NCBI RefSeq assembly: GCF_900101755.1
Contig: NZ_FNAE01000009.1
Coordinates: forward strand, 90,167 to 154,166
From: Ectopseudomonas alcaliphila
GTDB taxonomy: Bacteria > Pseudomonadota > Gammaproteobacteria > Pseudomonadales > Pseudomonadaceae
DNA length: 64,000 nt
Direction: 5' to 3'
Shown one piece after another: positions 44,369 to 53,055 of the stretch. The notes under the pieces were generated by a model. The model made no database searches and was not told where the DNA came from. It saw only the letters and a list, made by a program, of their open reading frames with translations. A program made the position numbers and the translations under genes. How positions within the stretch are numbered: position 1 is the stretch's first letter; every line of letters begins with the position of its first letter.

Positions 44369-47068
44369 ATGCCGCAGATGGACCCCGAACTGTTTGACCG
44401 CGGTCAGTTCCAGGCCGAGCTGGCCCTGAAATCCAGCCCCATCGCTGCATTCAAGAAGGCCATCCGCGGCGCGCATGAGGTGCTCGATGCGCGCTTTCGC
44501 GCCGGCCGTGACATTCGCCGCCTGGTCGAAGACCGCGCCTGGTTCGTCGATCAGATCCTGCAGGAAGCCTGGAAGCGCTTCACCTGGAGCGAGGATGCCG
44601 ACATCGCCCTGCTCGCCGTTGGCGGTTACGGCCGTGGCGAGCTACACCCTTACTCGGACATCGACCTGCTGATCCTGCTCGACAGCAGCGATCACGAAAT
44701 CTTTCGCGAGCCCATCGAAGGCTTTCTCACCCTGCTCTGGGACATCGGCCTGGAAGTCGGCCAGAGCGTGCGCTCGGTCGACGAATGCGCCGAAGAGGCG
44801 CGCGCCGACCTGACGGTGATCACCAACCTGATGGAAAGCCGCACCATCGCCGGCCCCGAACACCTGCGCCAGCGCATGCAGCAGGTGACCAGCACCGATC
44901 AGATGTGGCCGAGCAAACACTTCTACCTGGCCAAGCGCGACGAGCGCAGAGCGCGTCATGCCAAGTACAACGACACCGAGTACAACCTCGAACCCAACGT
45001 CAAGGGCTCGCCCGGCGGCCTGCGCGACATCCAGACCGTGCTCTGGGTGGCGCGCCGCCAGTTCGGCACGCTGAACCTGCAGGCCCTGGTCGGCCACGGC
45101 TTCCTGCTGGAGAGCGAATACGCCCTGCTCTCCTCCAGCCAGGAATTTTTGTGGAAGGTGCGCTACGCCCTGCACATGCTCGCCGGGCGCGCCGAAGACC
45201 GCCTGCTGTTCGATCACCAGGCCAAGATCGCCGCCCTGTTCGGCTATCAGGACGGCGACGGCAAGCGCAGCATCGAACACTTCATGCAGAAGTACTACCG
45301 CGTGGTGATGGGGATTTCCGAGCTGTCGGACCTGATCAACCAGCACTTCGAGGAAGTGATCCTGCGCGCCGGCGAAAGCGGCCCGGCCACGCCGCTGAAC
45401 AGCCGCTTCCAGGTGCGCGACGGCTATATCGAAGTCACCCACCCGAACGTGTTCAAGCGCACGCCCTTCGCCATCATCGAGATTTTCGTGCTGATGGCGC
45501 AGCACCCGGAAATCAAGGGTGTACGCGCCGACAGCATCCGCCTGCTGCGCGACAGCCGCCACCTGATCGATGACGAGTTCCGCAAGGATATCCGCAACAC
45601 CAGCCTGTTCATCGAGCTGTTCAAGTGCAAGGAAGGCATTCACCGCAACCTGCGCCGCATGAACCGCTACGGCATTCTCGGCCGTTACCTGCCGGAGTTC
45701 GGCCATATCGTCGGGCAGATGCAGCATGACCTGTTCCACATCTATACGGTCGACGCGCACACCCTCAACCTGATCAAGCACCTGCGCAAGTTCCGTTGGC
45801 CGGAGCTGGCGGAAAAATTCCCGCTGGCCAGCAAGCTGATCGACAAGCTGCCCAAATCGGAGCTGATCTACCTCGCCGGTCTGTATCACGACATCGGCAA
45901 GGGCCGTGGCGGTGATCATTCGGAGCTGGGTGCGGTCGACGCCGAAGCCTTCGCCCGCCGCCATCACCTGCCGGCCTGGGACAGTGCCCTGATCGTCTGG
46001 CTGGTACAGCACCACCTGGTGATGTCCACCACCGCGCAGCGCAAGGACCTTTCCGACCCGCAGGTGATTCACGATTTCGCCCAGTTCGTCGGCGACCAGA
46101 CGCACCTGGACTACCTCTACGTGCTGACCGTGGCCGATATCAACGCCACCAACCCCAGTCTGTGGAATTCCTGGCGCGCCAGCCTGCTGCGCCAGCTCTA
46201 TACCGAGACCAAGCGCGCCCTGCGCCGCGGCCTGGAAAACCCACTGGATCGTGAAGAGCAGATTCGCCAGACCCAGAGCGCGGCCCTGGACACCCTGGTA
46301 CGTGGCGGCACCGACCCGGACGATGCCGAACAACTGTGGAGCCAGCTCGGCGACGACTACTTCCTTCGCCACACCGCCACCGACGTGGCCTGGCATACCG
46401 ATGCCATTCTTCAGCACCCCAACGATGGCGGCCCGCTGGTGCTGATGAAGGAAACCACCCAGCGCGAGTTCGAGGGCGGCACGCAGATCTTCATCTACGC
46501 ACCGGACCAGCACGACTTCTTCGCCGTGACCGTGGCTGCGATGAGCCAGCTCAACCTGAACATTCACGACGCGCGGATCATCACCTCCACCAGCCAGTTC
46601 ACCCTCGATACCTACGTGGTGCTGGATGCCGACGGCGGCTCGATCGGCAACAACCCGGCACGCATCCAGCAGATTCGCGAAGGCCTGATCGAAGCGCTGA
46701 AGAACCCGGACGACTACCCGACCATCATCCAGCGCCGCGTACCGCGCCAGCTCAAGCATTTCGCCTTCGCGCCGCAGGTGACCATCCACAACGACGCGCA
46801 GCGCCCGGTGACCATCCTCGAACTGACCGCACCGGACCGGCCCGGCCTGCTGGCGCGGATCGGGCGAATCTTCCTCGAATACGACCTGTCGCTGCAGAAC
46901 GCCAAGATCGCCACCCTCGGCGAGCGCGTCGAGGACGTATTCTTCGTCACCGATGCCAACAACCAGCCGCTGTCCGACCCCGAACTCTGCGCGCGCCTGC
47001 AGGAAACCATCGTCCGCCGCCTGTCCGAGCCCAGCGCTCAGCCGCAGCCCCTGCAGATCGACATATGA
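44369..47068 (+). CDS. glnD: Bifunctional uridylyltransferase / uridylyl-removing enzyme GlnD
   Basis: This 899-residue nitrogen sensor modifies the PII protein. The nucleotidyltransferase domain has GGYGRGELHPYSDIDLLILL (about residues 89-108). The HD hydrolase domain has LYHDIGKGRGGDHSELG (about 508-524). Two C-terminal ACT domains (about 705-790 and 815-890) bind glutamine. The ATG at 44369 follows AAGGAAGG. The first map-glnD spacer contains a palindrome that could form a hairpin close to this site. dapC follows 37 bp downstream. Confidence 0.98.
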   Translation: MPQMDPELFDRGQFQAELALKSSPIAAFKKAIRGAHEVLDARFRAGRDIRRLVEDRAWFVDQILQEAWKRFTWSEDADIALLAVGGYGRGELHPYSDIDLLILLDSSDHEIFREPIEGFLTLLWDIGLEVGQSVRSVDECAEEARADLTVITNLMESRTIAGPEHLRQRMQQVTSTDQMWPSKHFYLAKRDERRARHAKYNDTEYNLEPNVKGSPGGLRDIQTVLWVARRQFGTLNLQALVGHGFLLESEYALLSSSQEFLWKVRYALHMLAGRAEDRLLFDHQAKIAALFGYQDGDGKRSIEHFMQKYYRVVMGISELSDLINQHFEEVILRAGESGPATPLNSRFQVRDGYIEVTHPNVFKRTPFAIIEIFVLMAQHPEIKGVRADSIRLLRDSRHLIDDEFRKDIRNTSLFIELFKCKEGIHRNLRRMNRYGILGRYLPEFGHIVGQMQHDLFHIYTVDAHTLNLIKHLRKFRWPELAEKFPLASKLIDKLPKSELIYLAGLYHDIGKGRGGDHSELGAVDAEAFARRHHLPAWDSALIVWLVQHHLVMSTTAQRKDLSDPQVIHDFAQFVGDQTHLDYLYVLTVADINATNPSLWNSWRASLLRQLYTETKRALRRGLENPLDREEQIRQTQSAALDTLVRGGTDPDDAEQLWSQLGDDYFLRHTATDVAWHTDAILQHPNDGGPLVLMKETTQREFEGGTQIFIYAPDQHDFFAVTVAAMSQLNLNIHDARIITSTSQFTLDTYVVLDADGGSIGNNPARIQQIREGLIEALKNPDDYPTIIQRRVPRQLKHFAFAPQVTIHNDAQRPVTILELTAPDRPGLLARIGRIFLEYDLSLQNAKIATLGERVEDVFFVTDANNQPLSDPELCARLQETIVRRLSEPSAQPQPLQIDI

Positions 47069-47105
47069 TTGCGCCGCCCCGCTTTCCGAAGTACGCGAGA
47101 TAACG

Positions 47106-48302
47106 ATGAATCCAGCCCTCGACCAGCTCCAGCCCTACCCTTTCGAGAAACTGCGCGAACTGCTCGGCAGCGTGCAACCGGCCGCCGACAAGCGCCCGAT
47201 CGCCCTGTCCATCGGTGAACCCAAGCATCGCTCGCCTGACTTCGTCGGCCAGGCGCTGACCGCCAATCTCGACAAGCTCGCCGTCTACCCGACCACCCTC
47301 GGCCTGCCGGAACTGCGCCAGAGCATTGCCAACTGGTGCGAACGCCGCTTCGGCGTGCCGACTGGCTGGCTCGATGCCGCGCGCCACGTGTTGCCGGTCA
47401 ATGGCACGCGCGAAGCCCTGTTCGCCTTCACCCAGGCGGTGGTCGACCGCAACGCCAAGGGCCTGGTCGTCAGCCCCAACCCCTTCTATCAGATCTATGA
47501 AGGCGCAGCGTTCCTCGCCGGTGCCGAGCCGCACTACCTGCCGTGCCTGGAAGCCCACGGCTTCAATCCGGACTTCGATGCAGTGCCGACAGAAGTCTGG
47601 CAGCGCTGCCAGATTCTGTTCCTCTGCTCGCCAGGCAACCCCACCGGCGCTCTGATCCCGGTCGAGACGCTGAAGAAACTGATCGCCCTGGCCGACGAGC
47701 ATGACTTCGTCATCGCCGCTGACGAGTGCTACAGCGAACTGTACTTCGATGAAGACGCACCACCGCCCGGTCTGCTCAGCGCCTGCGCCGAACTCGGCCG
47801 TAGCGACTTCAAACGTTGCGTGGTGTTCCACAGCCTGTCCAAGCGCTCCAACCTGCCGGGTCTGCGCTCGGGCTTCGTCGTCGGCGACGCCGAGATCCTC
47901 AAGCACTTCTTGCTGTACCGCACCTACCACGGCTGCGCCATGCCGGTCCAAACCCAACTGGCCAGCGTGGCGGCCTGGAACGACGAGGCGCACGTACGCG
48001 CCAACCGCGACCTGTACCGTGAGAAGTTCGCTGCCGTGCTGGACATCCTCGCCCCCGTGATGGACGTGCAGCGCCCCGATGGCGGTTTCTACCTGTGGGC
48101 GCGCACGCCGGGTGACGACACCCTGTTCACCCGCGACCTGTTCGCCAGCGAGCACGTCACCGTGGTGCCCGGCTCGTACCTGTCGCGTGAAGTGAATGGC
48201 GTCAACCCAGGTGCCGGCCGCGTGCGCATGGCGCTGGTGGCACCATTGGCCGAATGCATCGAGGCCGCCGAACGCATCGCCCGCTTCATCCGCAGCGCCT
48301 GA
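47106..48302 (+). CDS. dapC: Succinyldiaminopimelate transaminase DapC
   Basis: This 398-residue class I PLP aminotransferase converts N-succinyl-2-amino-6-ketopimelate to succinyl-diaminopimelate in lysine and peptidoglycan synthesis. The FLCSPGNPTGALIP segment and the PLP lysine in HSLSKRSNLPGLRSGF (about residue 241) are intact. The ATG at 47106 gives MNPALDQLQPYPFEKLREL. Its neighbours dapD and, further on, dapE complete the succinylase branch. Confidence 0.95.
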   Translation: MNPALDQLQPYPFEKLRELLGSVQPAADKRPIALSIGEPKHRSPDFVGQALTANLDKLAVYPTTLGLPELRQSIANWCERRFGVPTGWLDAARHVLPVNGTREALFAFTQAVVDRNAKGLVVSPNPFYQIYEGAAFLAGAEPHYLPCLEAHGFNPDFDAVPTEVWQRCQILFLCSPGNPTGALIPVETLKKLIALADEHDFVIAADECYSELYFDEDAPPPGLLSACAELGRSDFKRCVVFHSLSKRSNLPGLRSGFVVGDAEILKHFLLYRTYHGCAMPVQTQLASVAAWNDEAHVRANRDLYREKFAAVLDILAPVMDVQRPDGGFYLWARTPGDDTLFTRDLFASEHVTVVPGSYLSREVNGVNPGAGRVRMALVAPLAECIEAAERIARFIRSA

Positions 48303-48315
48303 ACTGCTTCAACAG

Positions 48316-48372
48316 TCGCGGCTAAAGCCCCTCCCACAGCTAATTGATTTGTAGGAGGGGCTTTAGCCACGA
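48316..48372. repeat. Family C palindrome, CTAAAGCCCCTCC variant
   Basis: Arms TCGCGGCTAAAGCCCCTCCC plus AC (48316-48337) and GTAGGAGGGGCTTTAGCC plus ACGA (48351-48372) are almost complete reverse complements. It may act as a hairpin downstream of dapC. The family includes 51331-51392 and 57393-57465. Confidence 0.88.
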
Positions 48373-48384
48373 GCCTCTGACTTC

Positions 48385-48445
48385 GTAGCCCGGATGCAAT
48401 CCGGGGATAGCCCGCCTATGGGGTCCCGGATTGCATCCGGGCTAC
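48385..48445. repeat. Family B palindrome, copy 2
   Basis: Arms GTAGCCCGGATGCAATCC plus GGG and CCCGGATTGCATCCGGGC plus TAC are perfect reverse complements around a loop of 19 bp. The 160 bp from here to the next gene hold no recognised feature. Confidence 0.92.
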
Positions 48446-48606
48446 GCGTATCTGGCGGCTCAGTTCATCAGATCGTCTCACCGTGGCGGTTGCCAGCCCT
48501 GCAACACATCGCAGCGACAGCCTCCGCCACGCCAGGATGCGACGTGGCATAATGGCCCGCTATATTTACCGGACCTTCCGGCACGCCACTCATCAGAGGA
48601 AGATCA

Positions 48607-48954
48607 ATGAGTTACGTCCTGTATGGCATCAAGGCCTGTGACACGATGAAAAAGGCCAGAACCTGGCTCGATGAACACCAGGTCGACTATGCCTTTCACG
48701 ACTACAAGAGCGTCGGAATCGACCGTGCAAACCTGGAAAAGTGGTGCAACGAGCATGGCTGGCAGACCGTCCTGAACCGCGCTGGCACCACCTTCCGCAA
48801 GCTGGATGACGCGCACAAAGCCGATCTCGACCAGGCCAAAGCCATCGAACTGATGCTGGCCCAACCGTCGATGATCAAGCGCCCGGTACTCGATCTGGGC
48901 AACAAGACCCTGGTCGGCTTCAAACCGGATAACTACCAAGCCGCGCTGGCCTGA
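48607..48954 (+). CDS. ArsC-family reductase (Spx/YffB type)
   Basis: This 115-residue thioredoxin-fold protein of the ArsC/Spx/YffB family has a redox-like motif KACDTMKKA near residue 10. A single cysteine (Cys11) is in the position of the ArsC nucleophile, followed by the family KRPVLDLGNKTLVGFKPDNY near the end. The RP motif is that of glutathione-dependent members. The exact substrate is unknown. AGAGGAAG precedes the ATG. The equivalent in P. aeruginosa lies beside dapD, and the gene ends 36 bp before dapD here. Confidence 0.9.
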   Translation: MSYVLYGIKACDTMKKARTWLDEHQVDYAFHDYKSVGIDRANLEKWCNEHGWQTVLNRAGTTFRKLDDAHKADLDQAKAIELMLAQPSMIKRPVLDLGNKTLVGFKPDNYQAALA

Positions 48955-48990
48955 TCACTCTCACCCGATTTCGTTGCAAGGAACCCATCT

Positions 48991-50025
48991 ATGAGCACCT
49001 CCCTCTTCAGCATCGCCTTTGGTGTTGGCACCCAGAACCGCCAGGGCAACTGGCTGGAAGTCTTCTACGCCCTGCCGCAGCTCAACCCGACCAGCGAGCT
49101 GGTGGCCAAGGCCGCCGAGAAGCTCGGCTATCAGGGCGGCAACCAGGCCATCGCCTTCACCAGCACACAGGCTGCTGACCTGGCCGAAGCGCTGAAAGGC
49201 GTGGACGCCGCCCAGTCGGCGCTACTGACCCGCCTGGCCGAAAGCCACAACCCACTGGTCGCCACCTTCCTGGCTGAAGATGCTGCGCTGACCAGCACCC
49301 CCGAGGCCTACCTCAAGCTGCACCTGCTGTCGCATCGCCTGGTCAAGCCGCACGGCCTGAGCCTGGCCGGCATCTTCCCGCTGCTGCCCAACGTCGCCTG
49401 GACCAGCCAGGGCGCCGTCGACCTGAACGAACTGGCTGAACGTCAGCTGGAAGCGCGCCTGAAGGGCGAGCTGCTGGAAGTGTTCTCGGTGGACAAGTTC
49501 CCGAAAATGACCGACTACGTGGTGCCGGCCGGCGTGCGTATCGCAGACAGCGCCCGCGTGCGCCTGGGCGCCTACATCGGCGAAGGCACCACGGTGATGC
49601 ACGAAGGTTTCGTCAACTTCAACGGCGGTACCGAAGGCCCAGGCATGATCGAAGGTCGCGTCTCCGCTGGCGTGTTCGTCGGCAAGGGTTCGGACCTGGG
49701 CGGCGGCTGCTCGACCATGGGCACCCTGTCCGGCGGTGGCAACATCATCATCAGCGTCGGCGAAGGCTGCCTGATCGGCGCCAACGCCGGTATCGGCATC
49801 CCGCTGGGCGACCGCAACACCGTCGAAGCCGGCCTGTACATCACCGCCGGCACCAAGGTGAACCTGCTCGACGAGGGCAATGCCCTGGTCAAGGTGGTCA
49901 AGGCACGCGAACTGGCTGGCCAGGCGGACCTGCTGTTCCGTCGCAATTCGCTGACCGGCGCCGTGGAGTGCAAGACCCACAAGTCGGCCATCGAGCTGAA
50001 CGAAGCCCTGCACGCCCACAACTGA
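48991..50025 (+). CDS. dapD: 2,3,4,5-tetrahydropyridine-2,6-dicarboxylate N-succinyltransferase
   Basis: This 344-residue enzyme uses succinyl-CoA to acylate tetrahydrodipicolinate, the step before DapC. The left-handed beta-helix domain begins near residue 175 (VRLGAYIGEGTTVMHEGFVN) and continues with GGNIIISVGEGCLIGANAG. The long form with a distinct N-terminal domain (about 1-130) is the gammaproteobacterial/Pseudomonas type. AAGGAA precedes the ATG. It is followed by a family A palindrome and csdA. Confidence 0.97.
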   Translation: MSTSLFSIAFGVGTQNRQGNWLEVFYALPQLNPTSELVAKAAEKLGYQGGNQAIAFTSTQAADLAEALKGVDAAQSALLTRLAESHNPLVATFLAEDAALTSTPEAYLKLHLLSHRLVKPHGLSLAGIFPLLPNVAWTSQGAVDLNELAERQLEARLKGELLEVFSVDKFPKMTDYVVPAGVRIADSARVRLGAYIGEGTTVMHEGFVNFNGGTEGPGMIEGRVSAGVFVGKGSDLGGGCSTMGTLSGGGNIIISVGEGCLIGANAGIGIPLGDRNTVEAGLYITAGTKVNLLDEGNALVKVVKARELAGQADLLFRRNSLTGAVECKTHKSAIELNEALHAHN

Positions 50026-50031
50026 TCCCGC

Positions 50032-50090
50032 GTAGGGTGCGCCGTGCGCACCGCTCAGCCATGCGACCTGGTGCGCATGGCGCACCCTAC
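50032..50090. repeat. Family A palindrome, copy 3
   Basis: Left arm GTAGGGTGCGCCGTGCGC plus ACC and right arm GGTGCGCATGGCGCACCC plus TAC flank a 17 bp loop. It fills the dapD-csdA spacer and ends 14 bp before the csdA ATG. Confidence 0.93.
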
Positions 50091-50104
50091 GGGATAGGCT
50101 CCCC

Positions 50105-51310
50105 ATGTCACTGATCTCCCCCTGGCGTGCCGATTTTCCCGGCATTCTCGCCCTCGAAGCCGAGGGCCAGACCTATCTGGACAGCGCCGCCACCGCGCAG
50201 AAACCGCAGGCGGTGCTGGACGCCCTGCTCGGCTACCTGGCCAGCGGCGTGGCCAACGTGCACCGTGCCCAGCACCTGCCGGGCGAGCGCGCCACCCGCG
50301 CCTTCGAGGCCACACGCAGCAAGGCCGCGCAGTGGCTGAATGCGGCCCGCAGTGAGGAGATCATCTTTACCCGCGGTAGCACCGAATCGCTCAACCTGCT
50401 TGCCTATGGCCTGGAACATCTGCTGCAGCCCGGCGAGCAGATTGTCATCAGCGCGCAGGAGCACCACGCCAACCTGCTGCCCTGGCAGCAAGTGGCCAAG
50501 CGCCGCAATCTCGAGTTGGTGGTATTGCCACTGGATAACACCGGCAGCATCGACCTGCAGCAAGCGGCTCGCCTGATCGGCCCGCGTACGCGCCTGCTGG
50601 CCGTCTCGCAGCTGTCCAACGTACTCGGGCGCTGGCAAGCGCTGACCGAGCTGCTGACCCTGGCCCGCACGCAAGGCGCACTAACTGTGGTCGACGGCGC
50701 CCAGGGCGCGGTGCATGGTCGTCATGACATGCAGGCGCTGGGTTGCGACTTCTACGCGTGCTCCTCGCATAAGCTCTACGGTCCGGATGGCGTCGGCCTG
50801 CTTTACGGGCGGGGTGCAGCGCTGGCGAAGTTGCAGCATTGGCAGTTCGGCGGCGAAATGGTGCTCGACGCCGACTACCACAAAGCGCACTTTCGCCCGG
50901 CGCCGCTGGGCTTCGAGGCCGGCACACCCGCGGTTTCTGCGGTCATCGCCCTGGGCGCTGCACTGGATTGGTTGAGCAGCCTGGATCACCTGACCGTGGC
51001 CCAGCACGAAGCGGCTCTGCATGCCGAACTGCTGGCCGGCCTGCAAAGACGTGACGGTGTTCGCCTGCTTGGCCAGCCTCAGTTGGCGCTGGCCAGCTTT
51101 TGCGTCGACGGCGTACATAACGCCGACCTGGCTCATCTGCTCAGCGAGCAGGGCATCGCCGTGCGCGCCGGGCATCACTGCGCCATGCCACTGATGAAAG
51201 GCCTGGGTCTGAGTGGTGCCATCCGCGTCTCGCTCGGCCTGTACAACAACGGCGAGGACCTGCAGCGATTCTTCAGCGCCCTGGATAGCGCCCTGGAACT
51301 GCTGCGATGA
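50105..51310 (+). CDS. csdA: Cysteine desulfurase CsdA (SufS-like)
   Basis: This 401-residue class V PLP enzyme takes sulfur from cysteine. The PLP lysine is in CSSHKLYGPDGVGLLYGR (about residue 222), and the persulfide cysteine is in VRAGHHCAMPLMKG (Cys360). The short loop before that cysteine makes it group II, which needs a SufE-like partner, here csdE. It is preceded by a palindrome and followed by csdE after 103 bp that contain another palindrome. Confidence 0.96.
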   Translation: MSLISPWRADFPGILALEAEGQTYLDSAATAQKPQAVLDALLGYLASGVANVHRAQHLPGERATRAFEATRSKAAQWLNAARSEEIIFTRGSTESLNLLAYGLEHLLQPGEQIVISAQEHHANLLPWQQVAKRRNLELVVLPLDNTGSIDLQQAARLIGPRTRLLAVSQLSNVLGRWQALTELLTLARTQGALTVVDGAQGAVHGRHDMQALGCDFYACSSHKLYGPDGVGLLYGRGAALAKLQHWQFGGEMVLDADYHKAHFRPAPLGFEAGTPAVSAVIALGAALDWLSSLDHLTVAQHEAALHAELLAGLQRRDGVRLLGQPQLALASFCVDGVHNADLAHLLSEQGIAVRAGHHCAMPLMKGLGLSGAIRVSLGLYNNGEDLQRFFSALDSALELLR

Positions 51311-51330
51311 AATGCCGCCAACGGCTTTTC

Positions 51331-51392
51331 GTAGGAGCGGCTTCAGCCGCGAATATCGGCACTAGGACCATCGCGGCTGAAGCCGCTCCTAC
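51331..51392. repeat. Family C palindrome, GTAGGAGCGGCTTCAGCCGC
   Basis: GTAGGAGCGGCTTCAGCC plus GCGA (51331-51352) and TCGCGGCTGAAGCCGCTCC plus TAC (51371-51392) are a 22 bp near-perfect inverted repeat, in which GGCTTCAGCC is itself a near-palindrome. It ends 21 bp before the csdE start. Confidence 0.93.
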
Positions 51393-51413
51393 ATGCTACG
51401 GGAGGCTCTCGCC

Positions 51414-51824
51414 ATGAGCTTGTCAGTCGCCGCCCAACAAGCGCTCGACGCCTTCAGCGCCTGCCCCGGCTGGGAGCAGCGCGCGCGCCTGTTGATGCAA
51501 TGGGGCGAACGCCTGGAACCATTGAGCGATGCCGAACGCGTCAACGAACACCGCGTGCATGGCTGCGAGAGCCTGGTCTGGCTGGTGGCAGAGAAAGAGG
51601 ATGGCATCTGGCATTTCCGCGCCGGCAGCGACGCCCGCCTGCTGCGCGGCCTGCTTGCCATATTGCTGGCCCGGGTCGATGGACTTAGCGGTGACAAACT
51701 GGCAGCGCTCGACCTGGTCGACTGGTTCAACCAGTTGGGCCTGCAACGACAGCTCTCGCCGTCACGCAGCAATGGTCTCAATGCGGTGCTGCAGCGTATG
51801 CGAGAACTGGCGCAAGAAAGCTAG
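51414..51824 (+). CDS. csdE: Sulfur acceptor protein CsdE (SufE-like)
   Basis: This 136-residue SufE-family protein accepts persulfide from CsdA. The acceptor cysteine is in HRVHGCESLVWLVAE (about residue 54), and the later LAALDLVDWFNQLGLQRQLSPSR helix is the family pattern. The ATG at 51414, preceded by GGGAGG nine bases upstream, is preferred over the ATG seven codons earlier. It probably delivers sulfur to partner proteins such as TcdA, whose gene lies 2.2 kb away. Confidence 0.95.
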   Translation: MSLSVAAQQALDAFSACPGWEQRARLLMQWGERLEPLSDAERVNEHRVHGCESLVWLVAEKEDGIWHFRAGSDARLLRGLLAILLARVDGLSGDKLAALDLVDWFNQLGLQRQLSPSRSNGLNAVLQRMRELAQES

Positions 51825-51891
51825 AAGCAGGTTCGGCCTCGCCCGGCGTCGATAATGTATGCTCGCCTCCCCCGAACTCATGGAGCGAGTC

Positions 51892-52422
51892 ATGCCTATT
51901 TTTATCCGCGTAGGGCTAGCCGCCCTGCTTAGCATCGCCTTGGTTTACGTCGGCCCACAGTTGCTTGGAGGAATGCTGGCATTTCTGCCGGACGCCTTCT
52001 ACGAGGCGCTACCGATGCATCCCTTCATCTTGATCCTGCTCTTGTCCGGCCTGCTTGCCGGGATTTGCCTGGCGCTGATGGCTCCGAATCGGCGCCTCGT
52101 CACCAGCGGCTTGGTCGCATTCGGCTTGATCGCCCTGGGCAGCATCAGTTTTTACAACAATCTATGCAGCCCAGAAGAAACGCAGCGTATCCATGATGAC
52201 TGGGCCGCCATACCCCAGTACAACTTGGGACAACCGCTGGATCAGCAACCTTTGCAGTTCGGTGCGCTCAACAGCGTCAGCTACGACTGCCTATTGCCTG
52301 AGACTGGCTGGGACAGCGCAGGCGCCATCGCTGGGGATCTGCTGACCAGCTTTCTGGGGGTAGCCTTGGGCATATTGCTGGTCCCGCGCCGCCGGCAGCG
52401 GCCAACCCCCGAAATCATCTAG
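51892..52422 (+). CDS. Small inner-membrane protein, function unknown
   Basis: This 176-residue protein is not recognised. It has about four transmembrane segments, around residues 3-25, 42-65, 71-95 and 140-165. A polar loop of some 40 residues (with ETQRIHDDWAAIPQYNLGQP) lies between the third and the fourth, and a basic tail RRRQRPTPEII closes it. GGAGCGAG precedes the ATG at 51892; an earlier start 11 codons upstream is unlikely. It stands at the end of the csd region before a palindrome, with no operon partner. Confidence 0.7.
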   Translation: MPIFIRVGLAALLSIALVYVGPQLLGGMLAFLPDAFYEALPMHPFILILLLSGLLAGICLALMAPNRRLVTSGLVAFGLIALGSISFYNNLCSPEETQRIHDDWAAIPQYNLGQPLDQQPLQFGALNSVSYDCLLPETGWDSAGAIAGDLLTSFLGVALGILLVPRRRQRPTPEII

Positions 52423-52440
52423 GGAAACTCTGAAAAAGCC

Positions 52441-52508
52441 GTCATTCCCGCGCAGGCGGGAATCCAGGACCTGCGAATTTCCTAGGCTCCCGCATTCGCG
52501 GGAGTGAC
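52441..52508. repeat. GTCATTCCCGCG intergenic palindrome
   Basis: GTCATTCCCGCGCAGGCGGG plus AATCCA is followed after 20 bp by CTCCCGCATTCGCGGGAG plus TGAC. Both halves are imperfect palindromes and together form a larger inverted repeat (GTCA...TGAC). It resembles dRS3-like repeats (ATTCCC...GGGAAT) widespread in proteobacteria and lies between convergent genes. Confidence 0.8.
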
Positions 52509-52554
52509 GAAAACTGCTTTTCCAGTACATCCCTAGGCAATGTGCAGCAGGGAT

Positions 52555-53016
52555 TCAGCCCCGCTCGCGCAGCGTCAGCCCCCGCAGAAAATTGCGCAGG
52601 ATCTGGTCGCCGCACTCGCGAAAATGCTTGTGACCCGGTGCGCGAAACAGAGCGCTGAGCTCGGTCTTGGTCATCGGCAGGTCAGCCAATTGCAGAATCA
52701 CCTGGATATCGTCGTCACGCAGCTCGAAGGCCACGCGCAGCTTCTTCAGGATGAGGTTGTTGCTCAGGCGCTTTTCCACCGGCAGACGCGGACGGCTGTC
52801 GTCCTTGCCGCGCTTGTGGAACACCAGGCCTTCGAGCACGTGCGCCAGCAGCACATCGCTGCAGGATCGATAACCGGGTTCGTCCTCACGCAGCAGGCAG
52901 GCCGGGATCAGACCCGGCTCGACGGGATAATCCGCCAACCGGCAAAGCTCTTCCAGCTTGTCATCGCTGACATCCAGCAGATAGCGCAGGCTGCGCAGTA
53001 CATCGTTATTGAGCAT
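52555..53016 (-). CDS. DUF1456 family protein (YehS-like)
   Basis: This 153-residue soluble protein has two DUF1456 repeats: the first at residues about 3-70 (NDVLRSLRYLLDVSDDKLEE), the second at about 82-150 (LSNNLILKKLRVAFELRDDD, then APGHKHFRECGDQILRNFLRG). Family members such as E. coli YehS have no established function. It shares a strand with the periplasmic binding protein gene 39 bp upstream. Confidence 0.88.
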   Translation of the reverse strand: MLNNDVLRSLRYLLDVSDDKLEELCRLADYPVEPGLIPACLLREDEPGYRSCSDVLLAHVLEGLVFHKRGKDDSRPRLPVEKRLSNNLILKKLRVAFELRDDDIQVILQLADLPMTKTELSALFRAPGHKHFRECGDQILRNFLRGLTLRERG

Positions 53017-53055
53017 GCAGAAAACTCTTGGAGGAAGGAGGTAGGCAGGTGCGCC

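Noticed and set aside
44642..46789. Open frame of 715 codons on the minus strand
   Set aside because: It is antisense to glnD, whose motifs are all intact.
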